From Dipteris shenzhenensis (Eukaryota > Polypodiophyta > Polypodiopsida > Gleicheniales), in the NCBI GenBank assembly GCA_047967505.1, contig CM106541.1: a DNA stretch of 64,000 nt. One strand, 5' to 3'. A program made the position numbers and the translations under genes. The notes below the pieces were generated by a model. That model was not told the DNA's origin, did not search any database, and was given only the letters and a program-made list of their open reading frames with translations. Below are positions 32,641 to 43,700 of the stretch, piece by piece (position 1 is the stretch's first letter; every line of letters begins with the position of its first letter).

Positions 32641-33510
32641 AGCTTTACCCTCTTTTCACTTGTCAACCAGTGATTTCGCAAAGTGCTCAGTAAAGACAGT
32701 TGAAACTCTTGCATGTTGACCTTTCCAGACGGCATGGTCAAATATGCTTCCACTTCCCATCTGCTGAACCATTTTCTTATGTCGGTTGCCTGTCTTGTGC
32801 AGATGACCTTACTTTAGTAGTTCTTTTGAAGCTTTGTGCTGGCATTCCATGGTTTATGAGGCAGCCTATCAGGTTGCATTTGCTGCACCTCTATTAGGTA
32901 TTGCATAACTCTGATCAATGCATGGGGGTTGGCGGATGGGCTACAAGGGACTAGCGGAGAGCTACGAGGGGCTGCGAGAGGCTGGCAGCAGAGAGGCTAC
33001 GTGAGGCAGTGGAGAGGCTACGAGGGGTTGGTAGAGAGGCTACGAGGGGCTGGTAGAGAGGCTACGAGGGGCTACGAGAGAAAGGGAGAACCGACTCTTC
33101 AAACAGGACGTGAGCGATGTACGATGAGCAAGCGACGAACATGAGCCAGCAACGATGAGCCAGTGATGACAGATGTGAGCCAGCGAGACGGACAGAGAGT
33201 TTATGATGGACGGAGAGTTTCTTGATGGTCGGAGAGAATTTACGAGAGATGACAGGCAAAAGGCCTTGCGTAGCGATGACGGGCAGATGGCGATCAGCAG
33301 AGATGATGGGCAGGTGGCATAAGGCCTTACGTAGCTCGCGTGGCTCCCATAACAGAGCACACTATTTGCACTATTTATTGGAGATGGTGATGGCGAGAGA
33401 GCAAGGGCTCAGCGTTGGCATTGGCGATGGCGAGCAGCATAGATCACTACGTTGGTGATGGAGAAGTAGATCACAGCGTTGACGATGGAGGAACACTTGG
33501 TAGAACCAAG
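32641..33510. other. Intron 2 filler with 22-bp repeats
   Basis: GAGAGGCTACGAGGGGCTGGTA-type 22-bp units recur three times at about 33009-33075, within a longer region of degenerate GAGGCTACGAGGGG sequence from 32940. GATGAGCCAGC-like and GGCGATGGCGA-like degenerate repeats follow to 33490. No gene recognised. Confidence 0.5.
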
Positions 33511-34159
33511 TGTGAGTGACTCTCATGAGATTGAAACTGCACTATGTTGTGTTTTTAGAGGATGAGTTTGGGAATGTTCCTGGATTCATCTAGGTATATG
33601 CTTCTGCCGTATTAGTGGACATGCAAATTTCACCTCGTGAAGTTTTCGTCCAAGTTGCGGCCTGCTGGTATTGTGATAATTCTTTCTATCTTAAATGGTG
33701 CGTTGCCCTATCAGCTAGATTTAGATTTAGATGCTCGTTGGGGAGAGACTAAAATGAAAATGTTTAGACTTCACAAGCAGTTGTAGCTTGAATGAAGAGA
33801 TTTTGGACTACCTTTTGATTAGCCTTCTCCTTTAGTGCTAGCCTTCATCATGGCTGAGTCTGCCCTTCACCTCCGGAGTGCCGACAGAAACTCAGTACGA
33901 AGACTTTGTATAAATGGATGCTCAAGTATGTGTGGGTGTGTGGATTTGTATGTGTGAGAGCATATTTTTATACTATGGTCTACACCCACTGTTGGGCGCT
34001 GATGACGTCAGTGGGGATGTCATAGTAGCTAGTCCCTGCTATGCATGATGGAGTTTATGGTTTTCAACCTTGTGAGTGACTCTCATGAGATTGAAACTGC
34101 ACTATGTTGTGTTTTTAGAGGATGAGTTTGGGAATGTTCCTGGATTCATCTAGGTATAT
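33511..34159. repeat. 89-bp perfect direct repeat, 560 bp apart
   Basis: 33511-33599 and 34071-34159 appear identical. The 471 bp between has weak coding-like sequence without a recognised domain. Such a pair could be short terminal repeats of an unknown insertion or a duplicated flank. Confidence 0.8.
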
Positions 34160-35040
34160 CCAATGAGCTTATGCAAGCTACAATGCTCACGGCCCGGCTG
34201 CTCGACCTCTCCACAAAGTACGCGACTCGGCCTCCATCAACCCGTGTAAAAAGAACTTCCAAGGGTGCACTAAGGACCCCGCACTCAGACACCTCCATCT
34301 ATAGGCATAGGCCTACAGATCTATAGCCATCGCCTTCATAGTCAGCTCCGGCAACAATCCGCTCTAGCCTTGGCCATCTGCAGCCTGTCCCAACGCACAA
34401 GGCTTCGACTAAGCCTCACATAGCGCAGCGCCTCCCATCGATGACCCACAATGGACAGCCAACGGCGACTTTCAATTTGACGGAATATGGGCCAAGTTGT
34501 CACCGAAGTGTCTCTCCAAGGCTGTGCACAATGGGCTACTAGCAAGGCTCCAGCCAACAGAATACACACACAGTGAACATCTACCACAAGCCTCTTCACC
34601 GGTCGACCAGCTCTAGCTGCAGCCAGCGCATCTTCACGTGCTGCCACAGATCTCTGCGAGTGACCATCTATGCCGCCAATAGCCACTTGCGATGTAACGC
34701 TCCTCAGCAGACCTTGCCACCCACGGGCCGTTCCTCATCCTGCAGTCCGAATAGAAAGCTCCTTCAGCAAGGCTCCAACAACAGACTCAAAGGCTCCTAG
34801 CCGACTAATCTGAGGCGACTAAAGAGCCCGCACGTGACGCCACATAGCCAACGGGCTGCTCGCTAGCAGAGCCATAGCTCTTTGCATCGCTCCATTGACG
34901 CAACGAACTCTGCAGATTTACTCAGCCCACGGGCTGTTCCATTGAAAAACTTACCTCACAGCGAGCACACGCGACGGAAGCTCTTTTGATGGAATTGACA
35001 TCTTCGTTAAAATCTTCAAAGATTCCGGTGAGTCTCCCTG
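34160..35040. other. Intron 2 filler
   Basis: C-rich on the + strand with many CAGC and GCTCC words; no domain. Possibly the left part of an LTR whose regulatory block follows. Confidence 0.3.
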
Positions 35041-35290
35041 CGACACGTGGTGGCCACCTTATCCTAAGGTCACCACCAACCTTATCACTAACGTCAGTTG
35101 ACTGACACGTGGCTTGTGTGCCACGTCATCATTACTTGCCATGTCACTTAAGTCACGTCTGTACCTCGGATCAGTTGCTTAGGTGTATCTTATCCACAAC
35201 CACGTCATCATCGATTGCCATGTCATCATTGACCAATCAACTGCCACATCAGCACGTTGATCAGTCAACGCTTGCCACGTCACCTGTGTC
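35041..35290 (+). promoter_or_regulatory. Cluster of ACGT-core sites, probable LTR U3
   Basis: Eight ACGT cores start at 35045, 35091, 35107, 35123, 35155, 35202, 35254 and 35277, most as CCACGTCATCA or GACACGTGG. These are the core of plant bZIP and bHLH sites. A primer-site-like TGGTATAGATC at 35786 after CGACAGT suggests an old LTR ending at about 35783. Confidence 0.45.
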
Positions 35291-35860
35291 ATGTCATCAA
35301 GGTAAACTTAACCTGGGTATAGTATCCTTGGTCAGAAAGAGTATAGGATTGGTTAATCCAAACCTCGAGTCAGGGTAACCCTTGGTTAGATTTCTCAGTA
35401 GCCACCTCATCAGTGCCATGTGGCACACTGATCCTGTGCAGGTACACACAATGTTCCATAGGCACTTCATGTGACATGCACACCTCTTGCTAGGTACAGT
35501 GCCACATCATCACTGCATGTGACCCACAGTGATCCATCATCATTGAGCACCATTACACTCCTTTTGTTCCTCCACCTAGATCAAGTCGTATCTCTTGATC
35601 CAAGAAGAATTTAAGAGCGCTCTGGAAAGAAAAGTCGCTCGATTTTTCGTGCTCTACGCACTCGTCACATCACGCGTACATTTCGGCGCAAGTATCACTC
35701 ACTTTTCGTCTCTATATCGACGCATCTGATCCAATATTTAAAAAAAAAGGGGAAATTATTTGCTGTTCTTTCATCGCTCGACAGTTGGTATAGATCTAGA
35801 TGAGAGTAGACTAGATCGCCTAGAGGGGACGCTTCGATTCTCCCCAAGTTGCCAATCTAA

Positions 35861-36108
35861 TGTTAGAATTATTATTATAATTCAGCAGTGACCAATGTAA
35901 TGTAATAAGTAGGTTAGGGGCACTTTTCCCTCATTTAGAGGTTTTTCCCCCTAACCACAGTTAGTTCACTAACTATGGTTAGTGAAGGATAAGGTTTTGT
36001 CACTTAGACAAAACCCATCCCCACTTCTCGTAACCGTCACTTCTTCTATTGCAAACACTATGTTCAGCTTTTTTGCTTCCTGCTCTCTCACTCTCTTGAT
36101 TTCTAATA
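35861..36108 (+). repeat. Copia LTR, plus orientation (248 bp)
   Basis: Starts TGTTAGAATTATT, ends TTCTAATA (the terminal CA mutated), two bases before the degraded primer site at 36111. Confidence 0.7.
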
Positions 36109-36122
36109 TTTGGTATAAAAGC

Positions 36123-37105
36123 AGCAAGACCCTGCTCCGAGTTCGCCGCTCCTTGCCCGCTAGACCTTCCTGCTCCAAGCTCCTTGCTTGCAGCTTCCGT
36201 CCGTACAATCTGTATGGACTGATTCCGTACAGCAGCCCACGCTTCAGCTCTCGAGGTGCCGTACAACGCCGCCAGGTCCGTACAGTCGTACAAGCTCACG
36301 GAGCTCTTGATGTCTGTACATCCGCGTCTGCTTCCGTACATTCCGTACGGTGTCCGCACCATCGACTAGCCCGCCAGCATTCCATACATCTGCGCCAGAC
36401 CGTACAATCGAACGCCGTTCCGCCGTACAACTGCAGTTAATATTTCCGTACTTTCATATAGGTATCCGTACATTCAGTGCTGTCTGCGCCGTACTGTTCT
36501 GTACAGGTATCCGTATGCTGTACAGATTTCGTACAGTTGCAGGTGCATTTGCAGATTTACAGAGCAGCTTGTCTTTGCCAGGAATCAGTGCCCAGAGCCA
36601 TTGTTTGGCTGAAAAATTTGGGGCATTTTGTATTCGTGGGCAGACATTACAGTTGGGTTGTAGGTTGTCCCAGAAATTGGGGCTTTTGCAATTACACTGC
36701 AATTTTGCAGTGAAATTTGGGGCTTTTGCAGGCAGAGTGCAATTTCTGCAACATTTGGGGCTTTCAGACCATTTGCCCTCTTCTGTATGCAATCTCCCAC
36801 AAGAAATTGGGGCTTTTGCATTTAAGTTGCAATTTTGCAGGTAAAAGAGCATTTTGGAAGTTTGCAGACAGTTTTGGACTCAGTACGAGTCAAATTGCAG
36901 ACTTTTGCCTTTTTGCAGATTCTATTTGCAGATTTTTGGGCATTGAGCAGAGCATTGTGGTGCATTTTGAGCCTTTGACAGGCTGTGACAGTATTTGTCA
37001 CTGTGGGCATATTCTTCTTTGCAGAGAATTTACTTGTGCATCTTACATCCCAGGAAGGGATTCTACTTGTTCAGTTTGCTGTATTTCTGAGTTTATCTTA
37101 CAAAA
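36123..37105 (+). promoter_or_regulatory. Copia leader: GTAC-motif cluster and TTGGGGCTTTTGCA repeats
   Basis: CCGTACA/CCGTACGG motifs cluster at 36197-36535. From about 36610 to 36845 units built of AAATTTGGGGCTTTTGCA and CAATTTTGCAG recur with irregular ~60-bp spacing. A similar GGGGCTTTTGC word occurs in the leader of the copia at 45.9-47.6 kb. No recognised protein. Confidence 0.6.
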
Positions 37106-37895
37106 ATGGCACATAACAACTCAAATGAGGTGTTCGGGGTTCTCACACAGGAGGATAAGTTGGATGGCACCAATTACTCCTTTTGGAGTTTCATGGTTCG
37201 CAATATCTTAGTTGGCAGAAATCTTTGGGATTATGTCAATGGAGATGAAGAAAGACCAGATACAACGCCTATACTTGTCATTCCAGCTGGAGGCAGGGAT
37301 AGAGGTACAAATACAGCACAGGTAATTGGAGCAGCCGCTCCAGGAGCTCCCACAGTAGAGCAGAAAAGATGGGACTCTAGAGATGCACAAGCTCTTTCAG
37401 TAATTTCTCTTTCTGTCAAGAGGTTCATTATACCTCATATTCAGTCATGCAAGACATCTATGGCAGCTTGGGTAATACTGGAGAGTATGTTTGCAGCAAG
37501 AAACGATGCCAGAGTTTCCTTTCTGAAGCGAGAACTTTCCCATACACATATGGAGGAGGGAGATTCCATAGTTTTCACCTCATGAAGCTTCAGGATCTCA
37601 GGGAACAATTGCTGAACATTGATGAAGTCATTCCGGATTCAGAGATGATCTCCACCACTTTGAACTCTCTTCCTGAGTCCTATCTTGGTTTCCACACCTC
37701 ACTGAATTTGTTATTGAGGGGGGGCAGCAATCCTCTCTCCTTTCACGAGTTGGTAGGACTTCTGTTGCAGGAGGAACAAACACGCAAAAATATGGCAACC
37801 CGGGCTGGCGAGCATGCTATGCTCTCTAAGTTCAAGCCCAAGGGTAAAGGGCAGCATAAGCCACATGCAGGTCCAAGAGCACGATCTGCTCTGAT
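37106..37895 (+). pseudogene. Copia gag, frameshifted and truncated
   Basis: Starts MAHNNSNEVFGVLTQEDKLD, then NYSFWSFMVRNILVGRNLWD (DUF4219/UBN2-like gag start). A shift near 37580 moves to the frame reading MKLQDLREQLLNIDEVIPD, LNSLPESYLGFHTSL and HELVGLLLQEEQTR. It ends at a basic KFKPKGKGQHK stretch before the zinc knuckle, where it joins the inverted primer-site/LTR sequence. Confidence 0.8.
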
Positions 37896-38108
37896 ACCAA
37901 ATGTAAGATTTGGGGAGAGAGACAGCAAGAGAGTGAGCTGAGAGCTGAAAGCTTGAGAGCTTAGTTGCAATAGAAGAGTGTAATCCACATGCAGGTCCAA
38001 GAGCACGATCTGCTCTGATACCAAATGTAAGATTTGGGGAGAGAGAGAGCAAGAGAGTGAGCTGAGAGCTGAAAGCTTGAGAGCTTAGTTGCAACAGAAG
38101 AGTGTAAG
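37861..38108. repeat. Tandem duplication (124-bp unit) covering a primer site and LTR edge
   Basis: Unit 1 from 37861 and unit 2 from 37985 both contain GCTCTGATACCA (complement of the primer site; 37888-37899 and 38012-38023) plus about 80 bp of LTR end. They differ at few positions. Confidence 0.85.
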
Positions 38109-38290
38109 AGTGATACAACTGAAAGAGTGAGATAAGGTCTTGTCCTAGTGACAAAACCTTAGTAGTCACTAACCATAGTTAATGAACTAACCGCAGTTAG
38201 GGGGGAAAACCTCTTAAAGAGGGAAAAGTGCCCCTAACTAGCTTATTAAATTACATTGGTCACTGCTGAATTATATCTATAATTCTAACA
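38026..38290 (-). repeat. Copia LTR, minus orientation (265 bp)
   Basis: Minus strand: TGTTAGAATTATAGATATAA ... CTTACA, then TT and a perfect primer site (38012-38023). Complete TG...CA ends. Confidence 0.85.
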
Positions 38291-38469
38291 GTTTTGTACA
38301 AGTTTTAAAGCTTGTACAAGTACCTACTCCAAAACTCTAAAATCTTTGTCTTTTTTTTTTGGGTATCGAACGTACCATCGAACGTACGCCTAAGATTTTT
38401 TAGTTTGTTTAGTACCGTACTAATATCGAACGGTATGCATCGAACGTGATCGTACGTGTCAACCATGCA

Positions 38470-39697
38470 TGGGCGGTGCTTTTTATAAGCTGAAATGGGA
38501 TCTTTTTGCAGGTGGATGCTTTGAATTTTGGCGACCTAGTCTTAGAATGTCCCCTAGAAAATAAATTCAATAAGCCAGCCATTTCTGTCTAAGATAAAGG
38601 AGAGGCTAACGTCTCTCCTGCTAGCAATGGTGCTGGTCAAATGCCTCTATAGCTCCAGTAAAAGCGAAGGAGAAAACTTCGAATGAAGGTTGACAAACCC
38701 CGATAAAAATATCCTCAGCTAGAAGGCCTCTTCTACCTTGTACATGGATAGGTGCATCATCTAATGGGTTACCACTACTGAAAATTCAGGCATGGGCATT
38801 ACTTGCGCTGCGAGTTGCACTTTGTTCCTAGAAGATTGTTATTGCCCGGTCCTCAAGTTCATGCTTTGAATCCTGAGGTGGACATGCAGTCTTGATTTTT
38901 TTTTGGGTGGGATAGAGAATGTTCATATCTGTAAATTTGTAAATATGCTGGCACAAATAAAATGATTGGACTTCCAATGTACAGGTTTTATGTGATCTGC
39001 AAAAATGGAAGATTGTATGGGGATGTCAAGAGAGTGCAGCCTGATATAGTGGCCTTATAGGAGCATAATGAGAAGCCATGGTTTTGTCATTTGGATACAT
39101 GTGAATCAAGTGTTGGGGTACACCACACAATGCACCACCGTCCAAGGTTGATAAAATTTGCTGTTGTAAATAGCTTATGATGTTAAGACATTGATAACAA
39201 GTGGAGATGCGCTTTGAAGCCTGCAGTCCCACAATTAAGGGTTCTTGTTCTAACTTGTCCTTGTTATGGATGGATGCACGTGAGCAGAGTTCCTTTAATA
39301 TCATTTGGTATTTATATATAGCAAATTCATTTTGTGTTATTTTGTCCCTTCTTCGTGAAGTTTATCTTGTTACATATTGCCAGACATGGCATTTTGTTGG
39401 ATATGACATTTTCTATGCAGGTGATAACTCCTTTTGTGGAGTGGTAGTTCTTGTAAAACATGTCCATGCACTTCAGCCTGTTGTGGCTCGACCTAGAAGG
39501 TCGATGGATTGTTATGCAATGTCTTCTTGGAAGGGGAGATTTTTGAGTTTGCCTTAGTATATGATCCACAATCATCACATGGTAGAGCTTTAATCTGGCA
39601 GGCAATGTTGCAATATCCATGGAGGCAAAATGCATTTATTCTATGTGGGGATTTTAATAATGCGGCACTGTCGGGAGATAATACCTCTTGTCATACA
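38470..39697 (+). pseudogene. LINE (family A/C): ORF1 end and endonuclease, left part
   Basis: Fragments include FGDLVLECPLENKFNKPA (about 38530), and at 39555-39697 in one frame FALVYDPQSSHGRALIWQAM followed by FILCGDFNNAALSG. The last is the LINE endonuclease GDFN block. The LINE is cut at 39697 by the copia insertion and resumes at 51991. Heavily decayed with many stops. Confidence 0.6.
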
Positions 39698-39702
39698 CAG
39701 CC

Positions 39703-39803
39703 TGTTGGGGTAAAGGCACATTGCCACCCTTTTATTAAAGATATGCCACCTATGACTGTCTTAAGACAGTCATAGGGTGAAAGCATAAAACCTATGAGTT
39801 TGT
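39703..39803 (+). repeat. Copia 5' LTR, left half
   Basis: TGTTGGGGTAAAGGCACATT ... ATGAGTTTGT. Contains the inverted repeat GACTGTCTTAAGACAGTC. Interrupted after TTTGT (39799-39803) by the gypsy. Confidence 0.92.
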
Positions 39804-40732
39804 ATAAGGTACCTCTTGGAGATAAGCTCTTCAAGTTTACCAAGTACAAGGGAGAGGACAAGCCCGAGGTCTTGCTGGCGTGGATCCGAGACCTCGAGTA
39901 TTTCTTTGAGGGGGACGAGTACGAAGACAAGGCGAAGATCCGGTTTGCCGTCCTGCACATGCAAGACCGTGCTTCACTCTGGTGGGCAGCTATGGTCAAC
40001 ACTGGACAGCAAGCCCACACCTGGAAGCACTTCAAGAAGAACTTGATGAGGCACTTCCTGCCTAAGGAGTTTAAGAGAGATACAATGGTGCAGTGGGACA
40101 TCCTCCGCCAATGCCAAGAAGAGAAAGTCAGTGAGTATGTTGATCGTTTTTGGGATACTTTGTTAAAAGTTCAAGCATTCAGTAGGAAGGATAAAAAAGA
40201 GCAGCAAAGGAAGTTCTTTGCTGGCCTACGGTATATCGTTCAGCATGAGGTGGACATTGCCACTCCTACTTCTCTCAAAGACACCATCAACATCGCCTTG
40301 AAGGTGGAGAAGAAACAATCTTTCTCCAACAAGCGGAATGGCAGCAACAACAAGCGGAAGTCCGAGGGAACCTCTTCCAAGGAACAAAAGGGTAAGGAGA
40401 CAGCAAAGGACGCACCAAAAGAGCAAAAGTCAGCCAGCCAGCCTCCTTCGAAGAAAGCAGCCCGCACTTTCAGCTCATTGTCTCCACAACAGAAGCAAAA
40501 GTATTACTCCGAAGGGCGGTGTTTCAAGTGTGGCGATCGAGGCCACAACTTCTACGAATGCCCTCAAGCTGCCAAAAACAACAGCAACAAAGAAGCAGCC
40601 CTCAAAAAGCCAGTTTTGGTAGTCAACAAGGTGGAAGCACCTCCTGAAAAGGGAGCTGTAAACGACACCCATAGTTTGTTGAAAACATGGGGTCAGGTAA
40701 AGGATCCAATCCGCTTTGTTTTTGTTCGATAG
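39794..40732 (+). CDS. Gypsy gag (N-terminus fused to copia LTR sequence)
   Basis: A 312-codon open frame. The ATG at 39794 and the next codons belong to the host copia LTR; element sequence begins at codon 4-5. Gag core: KFTKYKGEDKPEVLLAWIRD, LHMQDRASLWWAAM, FKKNLMRHFLPKEF, EYVDRFWDTLLKV and FFAGLRYIVQ. A Lys/Asn/Ser-rich linker follows, then a CCHC knuckle CFKCGDRGHNFYEC (about codons 240-255). Structural capsid/nucleocapsid protein when expressed. The usual N-terminal part before the core seems missing, in keeping with the 5' truncation. It overlaps pol by 17 nt in a different frame. Confidence 0.8.
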   Translation: MSLYKVPLGDKLFKFTKYKGEDKPEVLLAWIRDLEYFFEGDEYEDKAKIRFAVLHMQDRASLWWAAMVNTGQQAHTWKHFKKNLMRHFLPKEFKRDTMVQWDILRQCQEEKVSEYVDRFWDTLLKVQAFSRKDKKEQQRKFFAGLRYIVQHEVDIATPTSLKDTINIALKVEKKQSFSNKRNGSNNKRKSEGTSSKEQKGKETAKDAPKEQKSASQPPSKKAARTFSSLSPQQKQKYYSEGRCFKCGDRGHNFYECPQAAKNNSNKEAALKKPVLVVNKVEAPPEKGAVNDTHSLLKTWGQVKDPIRFVFVR

Positions 40733-43700
40733 TGGAGCTACTCACAACTTTATTTCTCATGAGATGGCACAGAACTTGGGGATAGCCCCAGAGGATAAAG
40801 GAGAAGCCTTGGAGGCAACTGCAGCCTTCAAGAACCAAGAAGAGAAGGTGTACCCCATCATCGGCAAGCTTCGGTTACACATCCAGGGGTACTTGGATCA
40901 TCTACCCTTCATGGTGGCACCACCTCAAGGATCAGATGTAATTCTCGGCATGCCCTGGCATAAGCAAGTCAACCCCCGAATCGATTATGTGAAGAATATT
41001 CTAACCCTCCAACATAAGGGTAGAGATGTGAGCATTACAGCGGGAGTTTCAGGAAACACCATTCCTATGGTAAGTCATGCACGATCTCCCAATTTGCTTA
41101 AGAAAGGAGTATGTTCTTTTCTAGTGTTTGTACGCGATAAGCAACCAGGTGAAGAAAAGTTAGATCCTCTCACAAAAGAAAGATTAGATTTCCTTCAGGA
41201 ATTCTCTAGTTGCTTCTCTCAGGAACTTCCTAGTCACCTCCCTTCTGAGAGACCAGAGGATCACAAAATTGACATAGTTCCAGGGTCTTCACCTCCAAAT
41301 AGACCCCCATATAGAGTTAGTCAATCTCAACAAGATGAAATCTTCAAGCAAGTCCAAGAACTCTTGGACAAGGGATTGATCCAACCCAGTAGTTCTTCTT
41401 TTTGCTCTCCTGTCTTACTAGTCCAAAAGAAGGATAAAACCTTCAGGATGTGCATAGACTATAGAGCCTTAAACAAACAGACGGTTAAGAATCGTTTCCC
41501 AATTTCTCGTATAGACGATATCTTTGATCGTTTAGGAGGATTTGAAATTTTCAGCCGCATAGATCTTAAGAGTGGCTACCATCAGGTACGAGTTGTACCT
41601 GAGGACATTCATAAAACAGCCTTCCGAACCACATTTGGGCTGTATGAATATATGGTAATGCCATTTGGCCTTACTAATGCCCCAGCCACGTTCAATCGAC
41701 TGATGGAACGGTTGTTCAGGAACTATAGACAGTTCACTGCCGTCTTCTTTGATGACATCCTCATTTTCAGCAAGAATGAGGAAGAGCATAAGGAACATCT
41801 AAAGATTGTATTTCAAATCTTAGCTGAAAATGCTCTTCACATCAATGAGAAGAAAGGTGAGTTCTTTCTTCCTGAGATTCACTATCTTGGTCACATTATC
41901 TCACGAGAAGGTGTCCGTATGGACCCAGCCAAGATACAGACAATTGTAGAGTGGCCTGACTTGAAGAATGCCCATGAGGTAAGGTCTTTTCTAGGCCTAT
42001 GCTCATATTACCGAAGGTTTATTTGGCATTTTGCTGAACTTGCAGCCCCTCTACATGATCTCACTAAGAAAAATCTAAAGTTCAGATGGACCCAAAAAGA
42101 AAAGGACTCTTTTAATGCTCTAAAGCATGCCCTGACTACAGCTCCTGTACTTATCATTCCTGACTTAAGGAAACCATTCCTAGTAGCAGCTGATGCCAGT
42201 GGCGATTGCCTTGGGGCTTCTCTTACCCAGGATGGTCATGCTGTGGCCTTTGAAAGCCGACAACTAAGAGATGCTGAACTTCATTATGATATCTATGAAA
42301 AAGAACTCTTAGCTGTAATTCATGCTCTCAAACTTTGGAAACATTATCTTTTAGAGATAGATTTTCTTGTAAAAACTGATCATGAAAGTCTTAAATATTT
42401 TCTAACTCAACCTCTGATCAGAGAGAGACATATGAAATGGTCTACCTTTCTGCAATCATTTCATTTTCAGATACAATATACTCCTGGAAAAGAGAATGTA
42501 GTGGCTGATGCCCTTTCTCGTAGACCACGGCTTCACCATATTTCAGTTCCCTATCATGATGAGCTAACAGCCCTCAAAGAATTCTATGAGGGAGATGCTG
42601 ATTTTGCTCAGCCATGGGCACATTTGAAAGATGGAGGCACCCATCATGCCTACCACATCAGGGATGGCTATTTATTCATGGAGAACAAACTATGTATCAC
42701 AAAGCAGCTTAGATCTAAAGTGATGGAGGAAAGCCATAACCCACCCTATGCTGGTCATAGGGGTATTGTGGCCACCTTTTCAGCCATGGATAAATTTTTC
42801 TACTGGCCTAACATGAAAAAGGACACTGCTGCCTACATTTTAGCTTGTCTCGCATGTCAAAAAGCTAAGTATGAGAGAGGAAAACCCAAGGGTTTACTTC
42901 AGCCCCTACCCATTCCTGAGAGACCATGGGAACACATCACCATGGACTTCATTACAGGAATTCCCAGGACCAATCAAAATCATGACATGATTTGGGTGAT
43001 AGTAGATCGATTCAGCAAGCAAGCCCACTTCATTCCTTGCAGAAAGAATCTCAAGGCACCTGAAGCTGCCCATTTATTTATTAGACACATCTTTAGACAC
43101 CACGGCATGCCCAAGTCTATAGTATCAGATAGAGACTCAAAGTTCACTAGTAACTTCTGGCAGGCTTTGTTTGAGAACCTTGGAACTCTTCTAAGTTTCT
43201 CCTCAGCTTTTCATCCTCAAACGGATGGCCAAACTGAAGTTACGAATAGTACACTCTTGGATTTGCTGAAATTTTATGTGCATGACCAGCAAACCTTTTG
43301 GGAGAAATTCCTTCCTCTTGTGGAGTTTGCTTATAACAACACAATTCATTCCTCCACTGGAAAAGCTCCTTTCGAAATTGTATATGGTAGATCTTTACCA
43401 ACTCCACTCATGCAAACAAAAGAGAAAATCTTTGCCGCTGATCAATTCGTGGAGGATTATGACTCTGCTTATGCCACGGTTCGAGCAGCCATTCAAAAGG
43501 CACAGGAGAAACAAAGAGCAGCTGCAAATAAAAGACGGAGGGCGTTTGCAGTGAAAGAAGGCCAATGGGTCTTATTGAAATTTGAGAAAGCCCGGTTAAA
43601 AACCAAAGTGGGCGAAAAGCGCATCTATTTCAAGCTATCCTTTCAATATTATGGTCCTTTTCAGGTGTTGCAGGTAATAAATGATGTCTCGGTCCGATTG

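Larger units (their letters stand above)
35861..38290. mobile_element. Copia fragment with LTRs in inverted orientation
   Basis: A plus-strand LTR (35861-36108), a mutated primer site TGGTATAAAAGC (36111-36122), a ~980-bp leader and gag (from 37106) are followed, where pol should begin, by a primer site and LTR on the minus strand (38012-38290). The U3 halves of the two LTRs are clearly related (TGTTAGAATTAT...CAGCAGTGACCAATGTAA), the right halves diverge. Flanks TCTAA and GTTTT do not match, so there is no target duplication. Confidence 0.7.

Noticed and set aside
32697-32900. Possible exon (SCADDLTLVVLL)
   Set aside because: Suggestive ADD motif only; neighbouring residues do not fit an RT YxDD block and no splice sites or homologous domain support an exon.
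36111-36122. TATAAAAGC as a TATA box
   Set aside because: Its position right after the LTR and its match to TGGTATCAGAGC (10 of 12) make it a mutated primer-binding site.
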